A DNA stretch of 64,000 bases from Daucus carota subsp. sativus. Taxonomy: Eukaryota; Streptophyta; Magnoliopsida; Apiales; Apiaceae. Below are positions 45,511-56,633 of this stretch, piece by piece. The translations under genes and the position numbers were made by a program. Location of the stretch: NCBI RefSeq assembly GCF_001625215.2, contig NC_030385.2, forward strand, positions 34,497,598 to 34,561,597, given 5' to 3'. The notes under the pieces were generated by a model, which made no database searches, was not told where the DNA came from, and was given only the letters and a program-made list of their open reading frames with translations. Each line of letters starts with the position of its first letter. Within the stretch, counting starts at the first letter, position 1.

Positions 45511-48500
45511 ATGGTTCAGACAAGGCAATCATCAGCGTCTCCATCAGTTGCATCGGGTTCACGCTCAAAATCCAAAGGGAAGATGGTGAGAGCAAAGAAA
45601 GCTAAGTTAGCAGTTGCTTTGAAAAAATCGAAGCTCACTTTTCATGATGATCTTTGTGCTCCACCTCGGGTATGTTTTCTTTGTGTTTGTATGTTGGATG
45701 TTAGTATTAGTATTTATGTATGGTAGCTTCTAGTTTCAAATAATTAGCGATTACTAGTTATAACTGTATAATTTAGGTTTTGTTGTTTCTAATGTGTGAT
45801 TGTTATGTGTTTTTATTGTATTTTCAGTGTAGTTAATTAGATATATTGATAGTTGGTGTCATAGTTAGTTGTGTTTTTTGGCTAGTTTATGTCATTAGTT
45901 TTTTGTAATTCAGTTGCGATTTATGTTTTTTTTTTTGTTCTTGTTAGGGTATGAAATATGAGATTCCGATTTCGAAACATAAAGGTGCAAAGATTTCTAC
46001 TAGTAATAGATATGAGCCAATGACAGAGTTGCGTACTTTGTTATCTGAAAAGCAACTCGAGGAGTTTAGAAAATGCTGTTTTGGTCATTTCTTGGATATT
46101 CCTCATTTTAAGCTACAGAATCAACTTATTCATAATCTTTTACTAAGACAACTAGATCAATCCAATTCGCAAGAGCTTTGGATTGGAGTTGGTGGTATTA
46201 AGATGAAATTTGGGTTAAAAGAATTTGCTACTATAACCGGTCTTCTCTGTGCTGGTAGTTCTGACAAAATGCGTTGGTTCAAGACTGAAAATCAGTTTGT
46301 TTCTGATTATTATCAAGGAATTAATCCTATCTGCAAGAGCTCTGTGAGAAATGTGTTCATTTCTAGGCAATGGAAGACTGACAACGATGCTGTAAAGATG
46401 GGGAAGTTATATTTCCTTCATCATTTTCTGCTAACATCGACTACAGACACTCAGATTGCTAAAGGTGATTTCGATATGCTTGATTCTGATAGTTTTGATG
46501 ACTTTCCATGGGGGAAAGAGATTTTTAAAGTCACCCTTGAATCTTTGAAAAGTAGTGTGAGAACGACATCCAAAGACAATTACTATCGACTTAATGGCTT
46601 TCCTTATGCTTTCCAAGTTTGGTTTTATGAATGTTGTCCTTACTTGAATGGGAAGTACTGTGAGAGGATTGCTGGTCATATCCCACGTTGCCTTAACTGG
46701 AAGAATGACTATCTTGGTAGATTTGATGAGTTTTACACAACTCTGTCATTAAACTCGACTGAGGTATATATGTCTATTTATTAGTTGATTAATCAGTTGC
46801 CTATGTATGAATTTGACATTCTTTTTGTTTGCTGCATCAGTTGGAATTGAAGGAGCTGGCTGCAACTGCTGAGGAGGTTGACAAATTTAAACTTGACATT
46901 ATAGTTGTTCCTGCTAATAATGTCAAGAAAGTCACAACTGTTGATCGCTGTTTGGATAACAGTGATAATGATTTTGTTGATCCACTCCCATGATCTAGTA
47001 GTCGTGTTTCTCGATCAGCTGACAATTCGATGAAGAAGTTTGGAAAACGAATGAAGAAGCTGGAGTCAAGTCAGAAAACAATTTTATCAGATCTTGCTGA
47101 TTTGAAAGTTGTTGTTAGTGAACACTATTCATACTTTGAAAGTGAATTTCTAAAATTACGTGACTTAGTTCTTAAAAAGGTATAAATTGTGCTTAGGTGT
47201 TTATACGTAGTTGCTTTTTTTTTTTGTTCTAATGTGATTCTTTTGTTTGTAGGTTGCTGATGATGTCGCTGAAGCAAATAATGAGGGCTTTACACCTGGG
47301 AATTTCTTCGCTGAGGTTCATAAATTTAGTGGTTTTTTTTTGTTCTCGGTTATTGTTTCTTTAATATCTACTTTGTTTATAGGTTGCGAATGAGGATGCT
47401 CAAGATAATAATGCAGCATGTGAAGGGGATAAAGGTTGTTTTACAGCTGATTGCACTGAAAATTTTGGCAATGATGTGAGTATTTTATAATGTAGTTCAA
47501 TATTATTTTGATGTTCTACTGTTTGTATCATTATGTTGCTGACAATAAACTTTTTGTACTAAACTAGGTGTTAAATAGTGTTGCTGGTCCTTTAACTGTC
47601 ATTGGTGTTGCTCCACAAGAAGTTCATAATAATGGTTCAACAGCTGACAATGGCGGTGAAGATCTAGTTGGTGTTGAGGAATTATCTCCTAATACTATTA
47701 AAGAGATGGAAGTTGTTATGCAGCATTATGATAAGGAAGGGAATTGTGATAGTGGTACAAAGATGCCACTAAATAAAGAGAGAGTTGAGAGTGCAGCTGT
47801 TGTTGTTGAGCCAGCAAAAGTGATAGTTGTAGTGGGAGAAGAGATTGCACATGAGATTGCTGTTGATGCTGCAAAGATAGTTGAAGGTGCAGAAACAGTT
47901 GCATTCAATAGTGAATATGTTCAATCAGTTGCAACACCAAACAAGATGTCTAGTGCTGTGTCTGAAATTAAAGAAGTGAAACCAGAGAATGCTGATAATC
48001 TAGTTCTTGAGGTGGCACGTGAAGTTGCCAAGCTTGATTTGTCAAGTGAGAAGATGGATGGCATTGCATCTGCTTTCAAGGATAAAAGTGTTGATGATAT
48101 GAAGGATTCTGGAGTGGTAAAATATTATACTTAATTGTAATCAGTCAGTTTTTACATTTAATGTGCTAATATATTTATAATATTTATGTAGGTTGCTTCT
48201 GAAGTTATGGTGTTGCGAAACTCTTCCAGCAAAGTTGATTTGAACAATGTGGTTACTCCTTTGCCTCGAAGATCAATTAAGCTTCCTGGTTACTTGCAAT
48301 CTCCTTTCATCCAACATTTTGGATCTAGTTCTGTTAATACCAGTGATGCAACCAATACAAAGAAAGTTGTCGGTATTTGTCCACTGGATGATAAAATTGG
48401 ATGCTTACCAGAAATGGAGAGTAGCACATCGTACTACCATTGGCTGGACGATGGACTCTTGGTAAAAAATAAGTAAGTTATAGTAAAGCTTTGGGTATTT

Positions 48501-49728
48501 CATTTTATACTTTTGAGTTAAAATATACTTATATTGTAATTTTTTTTTTTGCAAGGAAAAAATTTTATTCAAAAGAAGATAATTTGATTAGCCCTTCTTT
48601 GAAGTTGGGATCGGAATTAATTTCAGAGAAGACCTGGTTTCATACCATTGAGTATGGTAGTAGTAATCTGTCAAGCTCTGTAAGTCACTTTCTTATCTTA
48701 TATGTGTATTTTATTTTTAGTTTTAGTTGAATGTATACCTCTGTTTTAGGTGTTTTAATGATATATTTTTATTTTTGTTAGCATGTTGATGTATTTTTCT
48801 ACTATTTGAGGAAGACATCAAAGTACAATTCAAATTGTACTTTGAAATTTACTACTACTGATTCGAGGTTCCACAAGAAGATTTCTTCAATGTTTGCGGA
48901 TATTTCTGATTCGGATGATATTCTTTCTAAATTGAGCTCTAAACAAGAAATTCTTGATCTTATGAATGGTTGTACCCTGCCATATAGCTTGCCTTGGTCA
49001 ACAGTTGATTCAGTATTTATTCCAATTTGGTTGAATGAGCAGAAGCATTGGCTTCTTGCTATCTTAAACTTTCGAGAGAGGGAGCTCATAATGTGTACTA
49101 CTCTGTCTATTCCTGGAGCTGATATTGTTGTGAGGAATGCGCTGCTTCCTTTGTCTACTCTACTACCATATTTCTTGGAGATGAGTGGTTTTTATGAAAG
49201 AACTGATATTGATTTCTCTGCAAAATGTTACACGGACAAAGGAATTAATGGTTGCATTAGATCAATTATGGAGAGTTGTTATCCTCGTACAGCAGCAATG
49301 TAAGTATTTAGAAAACCACTAGTTGTTTACACTATTTATTGTGCTCTATTTTAATTTTTTTCTATTTGTGTTTGCCCTTGTTATGCAGAGACAGTGGTAT
49401 GTATATGATATCGATTGCAGAGTATATTGCTTTGCAGAAGGAGTGTCCTAGAGATAACTTTGATGTTGATTCTCATCGATCGAGGATTGGATTTTCATTT
49501 TACTCTTATGCAATGGCAAAGCAAATTTATTGCTATGACAGTGACATTGAGCATGCTGATGAAGCTAAAAATGCCACTGATGTTGCAGCAAAAGATTCAG
49601 CAATAAAAGGAGGTCGCGGTAAACGGAAGGCAAATCCAGATTGTGGAAAGAAGGAAAAAATGGCAAAAGTTACAAGGAGAAGCAAGAAGGGGAAGCCAAA
49701 TTCTATAGATATTCAATCAGAATCTTGA
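45511..49728 (+). CDS. Ulp1/C48 protease-like protein of the MULE (DUF1985 plus eroded protease domain)
   Basis: Ten exons in consistent phase: 45511-45669, 45948-46763, 46841-47179, 47253-47315, 47383-47475, 47568-48116, 48192-48472, 48556-48679, 48782-49299 and 49389-49728, about 1093 codons. Exon 2 is a DUF1985-type domain (WIGVGGIKMKFGLKEFATIT). Exons 7-10 are the C48 region (WFHTIEYG, HVDVFFYYLRK, EQKHWLLAILNF, DSGMYMISIAEYI). The catalytic His is kept, but the Asp usual in the YDS motif reads CTT, the Cys of DCG reads DSG, and no oxyanion Gln precedes it, so protease activity is doubtful. The C-terminus is basic (GKRKANPDCGKKEKMAKVTR). An in-frame TGA in exon 3 (46991-46993) stands where CGA would fit. 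Family members are related to SUMO proteases; their role in the transposon is unknown. Confidence 0.8.
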
Positions 49729-50454
49729 GAATGCTGTTCAAATGATACAATGTTGAAAACAGTTATGTTTCATGGATGTATGAAAACTTTAAATGTTTGG
49801 AAAATTAACTAGATATTCGAAGTTATGGTTTGTTGTTTTTAAAGATTGGTTAAATTGTTAATTTGAATTGTCTTTGTTGCAGTTTATTTAGTTGTTGTTA
49901 TTTTGTTTCATTTTGAGTTGCATTTTTTTAAAGATATAGTCATAAAGTAGTTCTTTGATTGGTTGCAAATGTAACTATAAGTATATAATATGCTTTAGTT
50001 GCATAAGTTGAAACAAGTAACCATATAATTTGAACAAGTATTTATATTTTGTTAGTTGCAGGAGGGCCCGCTAGGGCTTTGCAAAAAAATATTTATTGCA
50101 TATATGGTTGCAGTTACAGTTATATCTAAGGTTTTGACAATTTTAGTTGCTTTTAAATTTGAAAAATTAGTTCAAGGTGGTTGTAATTGTAGGTATTGGT
50201 TGCTTTTTTAGAGTTGCATTTGGGTTAACATTTTAATCATAAAATTTTTATGTGATAAATTAAATGCTTACATTTAGTTGCATTTAGAGTTGTAAACTGG
50301 TTGCATATCTAGTTTCATCAGAAGTTAAAAAAGGTTATATATATAGTTGCAGTTGAGTTTAGGGTTTATGGGTGAGGGTTTAGGTTTTAGGTACGGACGA
50401 ATTACTAGTTTGACCTTTTAACATTTAAGGGTTCACTTTCCCTTTTGGGTTTTG
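49729..50454. other. MULE spacer downstream of the Ulp1-like gene
   Basis: AT-rich with many GTTGCA words and, near 50350-50400, degenerate telomere-like TTTAGGG phrases (GAGTTTAGGGTTTATGGG). I see no gene. Confidence 0.5.
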
Positions 50455-51080
50455 GAATGATTAATTCCCACTGTATATGAAATTGGCCGACAGTTAGGGT
50501 TTAGGATTGAGGGTGTAGGGCCGGTAGGCCCTACTCCCTCGAGCCTAAACCCTAACCAAGCGAGGCTGAAGGGCCGAAGGCCCTGAAGCCGAGACGTCGG
50601 CGGAATACATAAATTTACAACCGTTAGCACTTAGGGTTTAGGTTTGGGTTGCAGAATGATTAATTCCCACTGTATATGAAATTGGCCGACAGTTAGGGTT
50701 TAGGATTGAGGGTGTAGGGCCGGTAGGCCCTACTCCCTCGAGCCTAAACCCTAACCAAGCGAGGCTGAAGGGCCGAAGGCCCTGAAGCCGAGACGTCGGC
50801 GGAATACATAAATTTACAACCGTTAGCACTTAGGGTTTAGGTTTGGGTTGCAGAATGATTAATTCCCACTGTATATGAAATTGGCCGACAGTTAGGGTTT
50901 AGGATTGAGGGTGTAGGGCCGGTAGGCCCTACTCCCTCGAGCCTAAACCCTAACCAAGCGAGGCTGAAGGGCCGAAGGCCCTGAAGCCGAGACGTCGGCG
51001 GAATACATAAATTTACAACCGTTAGCACTTAGGGTTTAGGTTTGGGTTGCAGAATGATTAATTCCCACTGTATATGAAAT
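50455..51080. repeat. 199-bp tandem repeat array, 3.1 copies, with telomere-like motifs
   Basis: GAATGATTAATTCCCACTG recurs at 50455, 50654, 50853 and 51052, exactly 199 bases apart, and the three full units read as identical. Each unit holds CAGTTAGGGTTTAGG, CCTAAACCCTAACC and CTTAGGGTTTAGG (plant telomere-like words in both orientations) and two hairpins with AGGGCC/GGCCCT arms. Units are GC-rich compared with their surroundings. The recurring 63-residue ORF on the minus strand is a by-product. Perfect identity implies recent amplification. Confidence 0.93.
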
Positions 51081-51845
51081 TTTTTGTTGCATATAAGGTT
51101 GCATTCAGTTGATTATATTGTAATCTAATGGCCCCGCCAGGGGCACACCATACATCAGTTATAACTTACAGTTTTCAGTTGCATATAGTTAAGCACATAT
51201 GGTTGTATTTGGATTTAAGTCTAAATTTTTTGCAATAGTATTTTCAACATCATCTTATAGTAGTTGCAATTTTAGTTGCTTTTAAATTTGCAAAAAGCAG
51301 TTGTAGGTAGTTGCATTTGTAGTTATTGGTTGCTTTTGAGAGTTGCATTTGCGTTTTCATTTTATTCATAAAATTTGATTACATATTTGGTTGCATTTGG
51401 AGTTTATTTATTGTTGTTGTAATAGTGGTTGTAGTTGTAGTTGTTTTTAGAGTTGAATAATAAGATCACTTTAGTTGTATAATAGGTGTCAATTGGTTGC
51501 ATCATTTAATTTAAAAATATATTTAGTTGCATTTAGAGTTGTAAAGTGGTTGCATGTATAGTTTCAACATTAGTTATGAAATTTTAAATATATGTTTTAG
51601 TTGGAGTTTATTTATGGTTGTTTTAATATAAAATTACTTTTTAGGTTGCATTATTGTTTGCAGAGGAATACAATGGAACTAATGGCACTAATGAAATTAT
51701 ATATGTACTTAAAGATAACAGAAATCATGTTTACACATGGTATTGGGGCTGAATATACTTCAATATGAATTTTAAATGAAGCAATTAGTTGTCTCAAGTC
51801 AATATGAATTCCTAGAGTTTTAATAGAAAAATAAACGTACAAATT
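51081..51845. other. MULE spacer downstream of mudrA
   Basis: AT-rich, with repeated GTTGCATTT/AGTTGCA words about every 30-60 bases. It contains the presumed mudrA 3' UTR. No gene seen. Confidence 0.5.
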
Positions 51846-51847
51846 TT

Positions 51848-54295
51848 CTAATTAACTTTCATAGGATTTCTGCAAGTTCTTCTATTATGTCCAATTTGCT
51901 TGCACTTCCCGCATTGAACTTGTGTCGTCTTTGCACTTCTTTCCCAAGTAGCCTTGCATCTTCTTTTCTTTGGCCTGCCAACCCTTATTCTTCCTTGTGG
52001 AGGGTAAACTACAACTGATTTGATATCCTCAGGTACTTGCCAAGCATCCTGGTGACCAACAGGATATACAATTTCTTTATAAGTTGCAACCATCGTTTCT
52101 TTCTTGTAATATGGTGAGCAATAGTCATAAGGGTCAAGGCTTGATTTTTGTAAAGCAGCAATGGCATGGGAACATGGAATATGATCCATTTGAAACCTGC
52201 AACAGAAAGAAACAATGATCAGAATACATAAAGTAAAGGGGAATTCGGAAGAATATATAATTTTACAAACCTGTTGCAGTTGCAAGTTTTTGTGCTCAAG
52301 TCAACAATATACTTTTTCTCCTTGTTATGAACTTCAAAAAAAATTTCATTTGTCGGGTGCACCTAAAATTCAAGTAAATCAGTACAAAATATTATTAAAA
52401 CAAGAGTATATAACAGTTTATTAAACGAATTAGTTGCATTTTATATAAAATACCGTCAAATCAATAGAGTAGTGGTAGTTTGTTTTCAGCAGATCTTCAT
52501 ATTTTGCTGTCAACTTTGTCGAGGTTGCATTTGCTTCATTCCTATTTTTCCAACTCCATTTTTGTATCAAGGCTCGCAAACTTTCAATCATCGTACAAAT
52601 TGGCAACTCCCGTATTGAAATGATGACAGAATTTAAACATTCAGCAATGTTTGAAGTCATGTTTGAATACCGATTGTTTGCTGAATGAACTTTAGCCCAT
52701 TTTTCATAGCCAACTTCTAATAAAAACATTTGCACTCTTTTATCGACCTTCTCAATTTCTTTCATGTGATAGTCAAATTTCTTAATTGTATATGCATTTG
52801 CAGCAGAGAGAAATGCATCTTTTACCCTCTTCAAATTTTTCCTGAACTTAGTTTTCATGTTGCCAAGTATATGAAAAACGCAAAAAACATGAGGTACTTC
52901 AGCGTATACCTTAGCAGCTCCTTTGATAATGCTTTCATGTCTGTCTGATACTATAACCATATCTTCTCTTCCTCCATAAGCTTTTCTGAATTTGACGAAA
53001 AACCACTCCCATGATTGATCGTTCTCTGAATCAACAACGGCAAATGCTAGTGGAAAGATTTTGCCACCTGCATCTTGAGTTGCAGCAACTAATAATGTCC
53101 CTCCATATGCTGATTTCAGAAAAGTTCCATCAACAACTACAATAGGAAGACAATAATTCCATCCCTTTATTGAAGCATTCAAAGCAATGAAAACATACAT
53201 GAAACATTTATCTTGTGTCAACTGGAGTTCCACGACTGATCCCACATTTGTATTGTACAACATATACAAATAAGTATATAAATCAGAAAAGGATTCAGTT
53301 GCATTCCCTCTCACAATTTCCATTGCTTTTTCCTTAGATCTCCATGCTTTATTGTATGTGAGGTTGACATTGTGATCATGCTTCAAGTCACGTATAATAT
53401 CTGCAACTGTGTAGGACGTTTTGATATTTGTGAACTTCTGTTTTATTGTATCTGCAACAATGCTTGTTGTTGCTTGTCGTTGTCCTTTAAATCGTATTTC
53501 TAAAGCACAGTTATGAATGTTAACAAACCTCCGTATTACAAACTGATCAGTTCTGCCATTCCTTGATGCACGCAACAACCAACTGCAACTGTTGTCTAGA
53601 CATTTCACTAAATACTCTTTCCTGCAAGACTTGTGCACTTTAAACTGGAAATTCTTCTTTATTGCATAGTGGCTTAGAGCAATCTGCAGTGTTTCTTTGT
53701 CCTTGTAAACTTGCATTGGTATCAAATCTGACTTGTGCTTGTCTTCTATGATTTCATTTGAACCGACCTCTGCACTAGTTGTTGTAACAAGATCATTAGT
53801 TGGCATAGTCAGCAGTTGTCGTGAAACCATTTCTGCATAGTCCATAAAGTCTCCAACAGTGTTTTTGTTTAAATCATCAGGGAAGTCATTAGCAACACTG
53901 GATGATAAGCATTCTGTAATCTGAGCTTCATCACAAACATTATCAACGGTTGCTTCACTCCGAGTGGAATTAACTGATGGTTGCATATACGATTCTTGTA
54001 AAGTAATGCTCAAAGGGTACTTGTTAAAATCAGCCTCTCTTTTCTTCAACTCTATATAAAACAACAAATTGTTGTCATCCAAAATTTTAAATGGTGGATA
54101 GCCTTCTTTTGCTTGGTACTCAATTATCAATGTAGTCAACTGGGGCTGCAATTTCAGTTCGTTACATATCATTCCTACCAAGTAAATGTAGTTGCAATTT
54201 GCTGGAAGTAGCACACCAAAAACCTTGAAATTTTTGTAATTATTGTTCTCATCCCAGTGTCCACTATGTTGCACAATAATTGGGATGTTATCCAT
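51848..54295 (-). CDS. mudrA: MudrA-type MULE transposase
   Basis: Three exons: 52454-54295, 52271-52362 and 51848-52196 (2283 bp, 760 residues), all with GT-AG ends and no break. Order: an N-terminal PB1-like region, a MuDR DNA-binding zinc region (LIPMQVYKDKETLQIALSHY, CLDNSCSWLLRAS), the DDE core with VVDGTFLKSAYGG, a second Asp in VSDRHESIIKGA and a Glu in NIAECLNSVI, a SWIM zinc finger made only after splicing (TCNCN joined to RFQMDHIPCSHA), and a CCHC knuckle (CGKCKQIGHNRRTC). I start at 54295 because an acceptor TTTTGTAG|AT ends a leader intron two bases before it. It cuts and inserts the element in the nucleus. All key residues I looked for are present. Confidence 0.93.
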
Positions 54296-54297
54296 AT

Positions 54298-55520
54298 CTA
54301 CAAAACAGATTTTGAACAAAAATTAGTGATTCGTCAATGAGTTACAACTAAAGATTAGATAGCAACAGCAGATGCAAAATATTAACTAGTGGATCATTAA
54401 GTTAAAAAAAAAATGAACACCAGACTAGCTCTCAATAGCATATGCGACATGGTTAGACAAGTCCATTGAATGGCTAGAAAATCAGGACGAAAACTCTATT
54501 TGATCAACTCAGTGCAACTCCAAAACTAGTGCCTCATTATGTTAAAAAACAGGAAAACCGCCTTAGATCTCAACTTCATCTGCGACATGGTTAGACAACT
54601 CAATAGAATGGCTAAAAAATCAGCACCAAAACTGTATTTCATCAACTCACTGCAACTCCAAAACTAGTGCGTCATTTTGTTAAAAAAGAGGATAACCACA
54701 CTTGCTCTCAGCTTCATATTCGACATGGTTACACAAGTGAATTGAATGGCTAGAAAATCAGGATCAAAACTCTATTTCATCAACTCACTGCAACTCCAAA
54801 ACTAGTGCTTCATTTTGTTAAAAAACAGGATAACCACACTTCCTCTCACCTTCATATTCGACATGGTTACACAAGTGAATCGAATGGCTAGAAAATCAAG
54901 ACCAAAACTCTATTTCATCAACTCACTGCAACTCCAAAACTAGTGCTTCATTTTGTTAAAAAACAGGATAACCACACTTCCTCTCACCTTCATATTCGAC
55001 ATGGTTACACAAGTCCATATGCGACATCTTTACACAATTCAATTGAGTAGCTACACAATCAAAACCAAAATTCTATTTCATAAACGTCTTGCAACTAAGA
55101 TACAAACAACTAAATAGCTACTTAACAATCAAAATCAAACAATTGGACACTGTTTTTTGCAACTGCAAATGTGCAATTTGAGTTCAGATGCAACTAAAAA
55201 CTACATAATTCCAAATACACAGATTCAACACAAGTGAGAACTTATCTACAATTTCAGATAAAACAAATCATCATAAACTACTTCAATCGGAAACATTTAA
55301 AGCAAACAAAAAACTGGATCTTAAATTCGATTGAAAATTCGAGTATAGATTCAAACTTCGAAAATTCGAGTATAGATTCAAACTTACTGATCCAGTGAAT
55401 CGGAATAAGAAATCGCGATTTGATTGTCGGTAGCAAAAAGCAGAGAAGAAATCGCGATTTGATTGTGTGGAAGTGTGGGGAGATGGCAGTGAAGATGTTT
55501 TTCTCGGGAGAGAATGAAAA
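54298..55520 (-). promoter_or_regulatory. mudrA leader: 5' exon, leader intron and promoter region
   Basis: A minus-strand leader exon ends at donor GATCA|GTAAGT (55388), and its intron runs to the acceptor at 54298. The leader exon contains two copies of AAGAAATCGCGATTTGATTG (plus strand, about 55406 and 55446) with an AAATCGCGATTT palindrome, and just inside the intron boundary a 26-bp direct repeat with core TTCGAGTATAGATTCAAACT lies at about 55337-55385. The intron holds the 138-bp tandem array. Confidence 0.6.
54400..55090. repeat. 138-bp tandem repeat in the mudrA leader intron, about 5 copies
   Basis: GCAACTCCAAAACTAGTG recurs at 54514, 54652, 54790 and 54929, spaced 138-139 bases. 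Shared blocks include CGACATGGTTA(C/G)ACAA and GAATGGCTA(G/A)AAAATCA. The units differ at several percent of sites, and the outer ones are more diverged. Confidence 0.88.
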
Positions 55521-55754
55521 GCAACGTTATGCAACAAACTGGTAACTAATAACTAACTTACCGTATTTTTGCAATGATAAACTATTGTAGTCTAGGTTTG
55601 CAAATTAAATGTAAAAACAAATCGTAAATCTGCACTTTTTTACTTTTTTAAATATAATAATGAAAAATTCCCTATAAACTAAAGACAAAATCAACATTAA
55701 GGCAAAATCATAAGAATGTTCAACAATCCACCTGAACAAAAATACTAAATCTTA

Positions 55755-55901
55755 TTACAGAGAAATCTTAGTGCCATCATTAATCATACTAATCATTTTA
55801 CAAGGAGAATGCTGAGACATAGAACAAAAGGAACCTTCTTTGTTCACACAAAGAATGGGTTCTATTGGAGATTGGGAGCCTGTCTCTTTTGAAGCCTCCA
55901 T
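55755..55901 (-). pseudogene. A20/AN1 SAP remnant with internal deletion
   Basis: ATG at 55901 opens [20 protein letters not shown], then jumps to KEGSFCSMSQHSPCKMISMI and NDGTKISL, 48 residues in all. About 500 bp, including both zinc fingers, are missing. The junction TTTGTTCACAC shares TTGTT with both parental flanks, a microhomology deletion. The downstream part is in the frame of the extended tail found in copies 2, 5 and 6. The leader intron, donor and TATA-like region upstream (to about 56290) are intact, so it could be transcribed. It is not expected to bind zinc. Confidence 0.75.
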
Positions 55902-56633
55902 CTATTCAGCTACCCTGCAATATGGGATCATCTCATAATTTATCCTGAATACTATAAAAACAAGACTTGGAATACAAATCTCTCAAATCACAGCCTCAAA
56001 ATCAAAAGGGATACAAATGATTCCTATGTTTGCACAAACTATAAATGAAAAGTACAAATATAAAAAATATTAATTAAACAAAACGAAAAATAACAGAAAA
56101 ATCATAAACATATGAGATGGAATCGGAGTACCTCAAGTAAAAGGTTGAGATAACCTGAGAGGATCTAGAGGCAATGCTGGTATTCGGTGGCCAGGTTGAG
56201 GTTGAGGCTGAATTTGGAGTAATAGGTGTCCAACATGACTATGAACATACTAATTAACTTGATGAAAATATATATTAAAATGATTATTTGAAATCGGTTT
56301 AATTGATGGTGTTTTGTTTTTTCCGCCGACAGGAGTAACTGATGTCTTTTAAAGTGATATAAAAATGCATGGCATTTTGTTTTGTCTGACAGGTTCAGTA
56401 ACAGATAAAAATTGCATGGCGTTTTGTTTTGTTCGTCAGCAGTAATCGAGTAACTGATGTCTTTTAAAGTGATATAAATATGCACTGTGTTTTATTTTGT
56501 TGGGTTTTTTAAAGTGATACAAAATTGCAAGGAGTTTGTTTTGTCCGGCAGCTTCGGTAACCAATATTTCTTTAACTTATATAAAAGTTTATGGCATTTG
56601 ATCAACTATACAAGTGACTTAAACCGACATTAA

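Larger units (their letters stand above)
44900..55672. mobile_element. Mutator-like element (MULE) with mudrA and a Ulp1-like gene (KI-MULE type)
   Basis: A 10,773-bp insertion flanked by a perfect 9-bp target duplication TATAAACTA (44891-44899 and 55673-55681), the MULE hallmark, lying in the start block of an array unit. The ends are only briefly inverted (GGGAATTT both ways), so this is a non-TIR MULE. It carries a Ulp1-like gene on the plus strand (45511-49728) and mudrA transposase on the minus strand (51848-54295), tail to tail. MULEs carrying Ulp1-like genes are known in plants as KAONASHI-type. mudrA looks intact, so the element may still be autonomous. The noncoding parts are rich in GTTGCA/TGCAAC words and tandem repeats. 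Confidence 0.95.

Noticed and set aside
45511-49728. Interpretation as a host SUMO protease gene
   Set aside because: It lies within the 9-bp target duplication together with mudrA, has a DUF1985 region and a degraded triad; a transposon-borne Ulp1-like gene fits better.
50433-51028. Three identical 63-residue minus-strand ORFs
   Set aside because: They are by-products of the perfect 199-bp repeat. There are no regulatory signals, and the repeat unit is a multiple of neither three nor any exon.
50350-51060. Interstitial telomere or chromosome-end scar
   Set aside because: The TTTAGGG words are isolated, imperfect and inside a repeat unit of a mobile element. There is no extended array in one direction.
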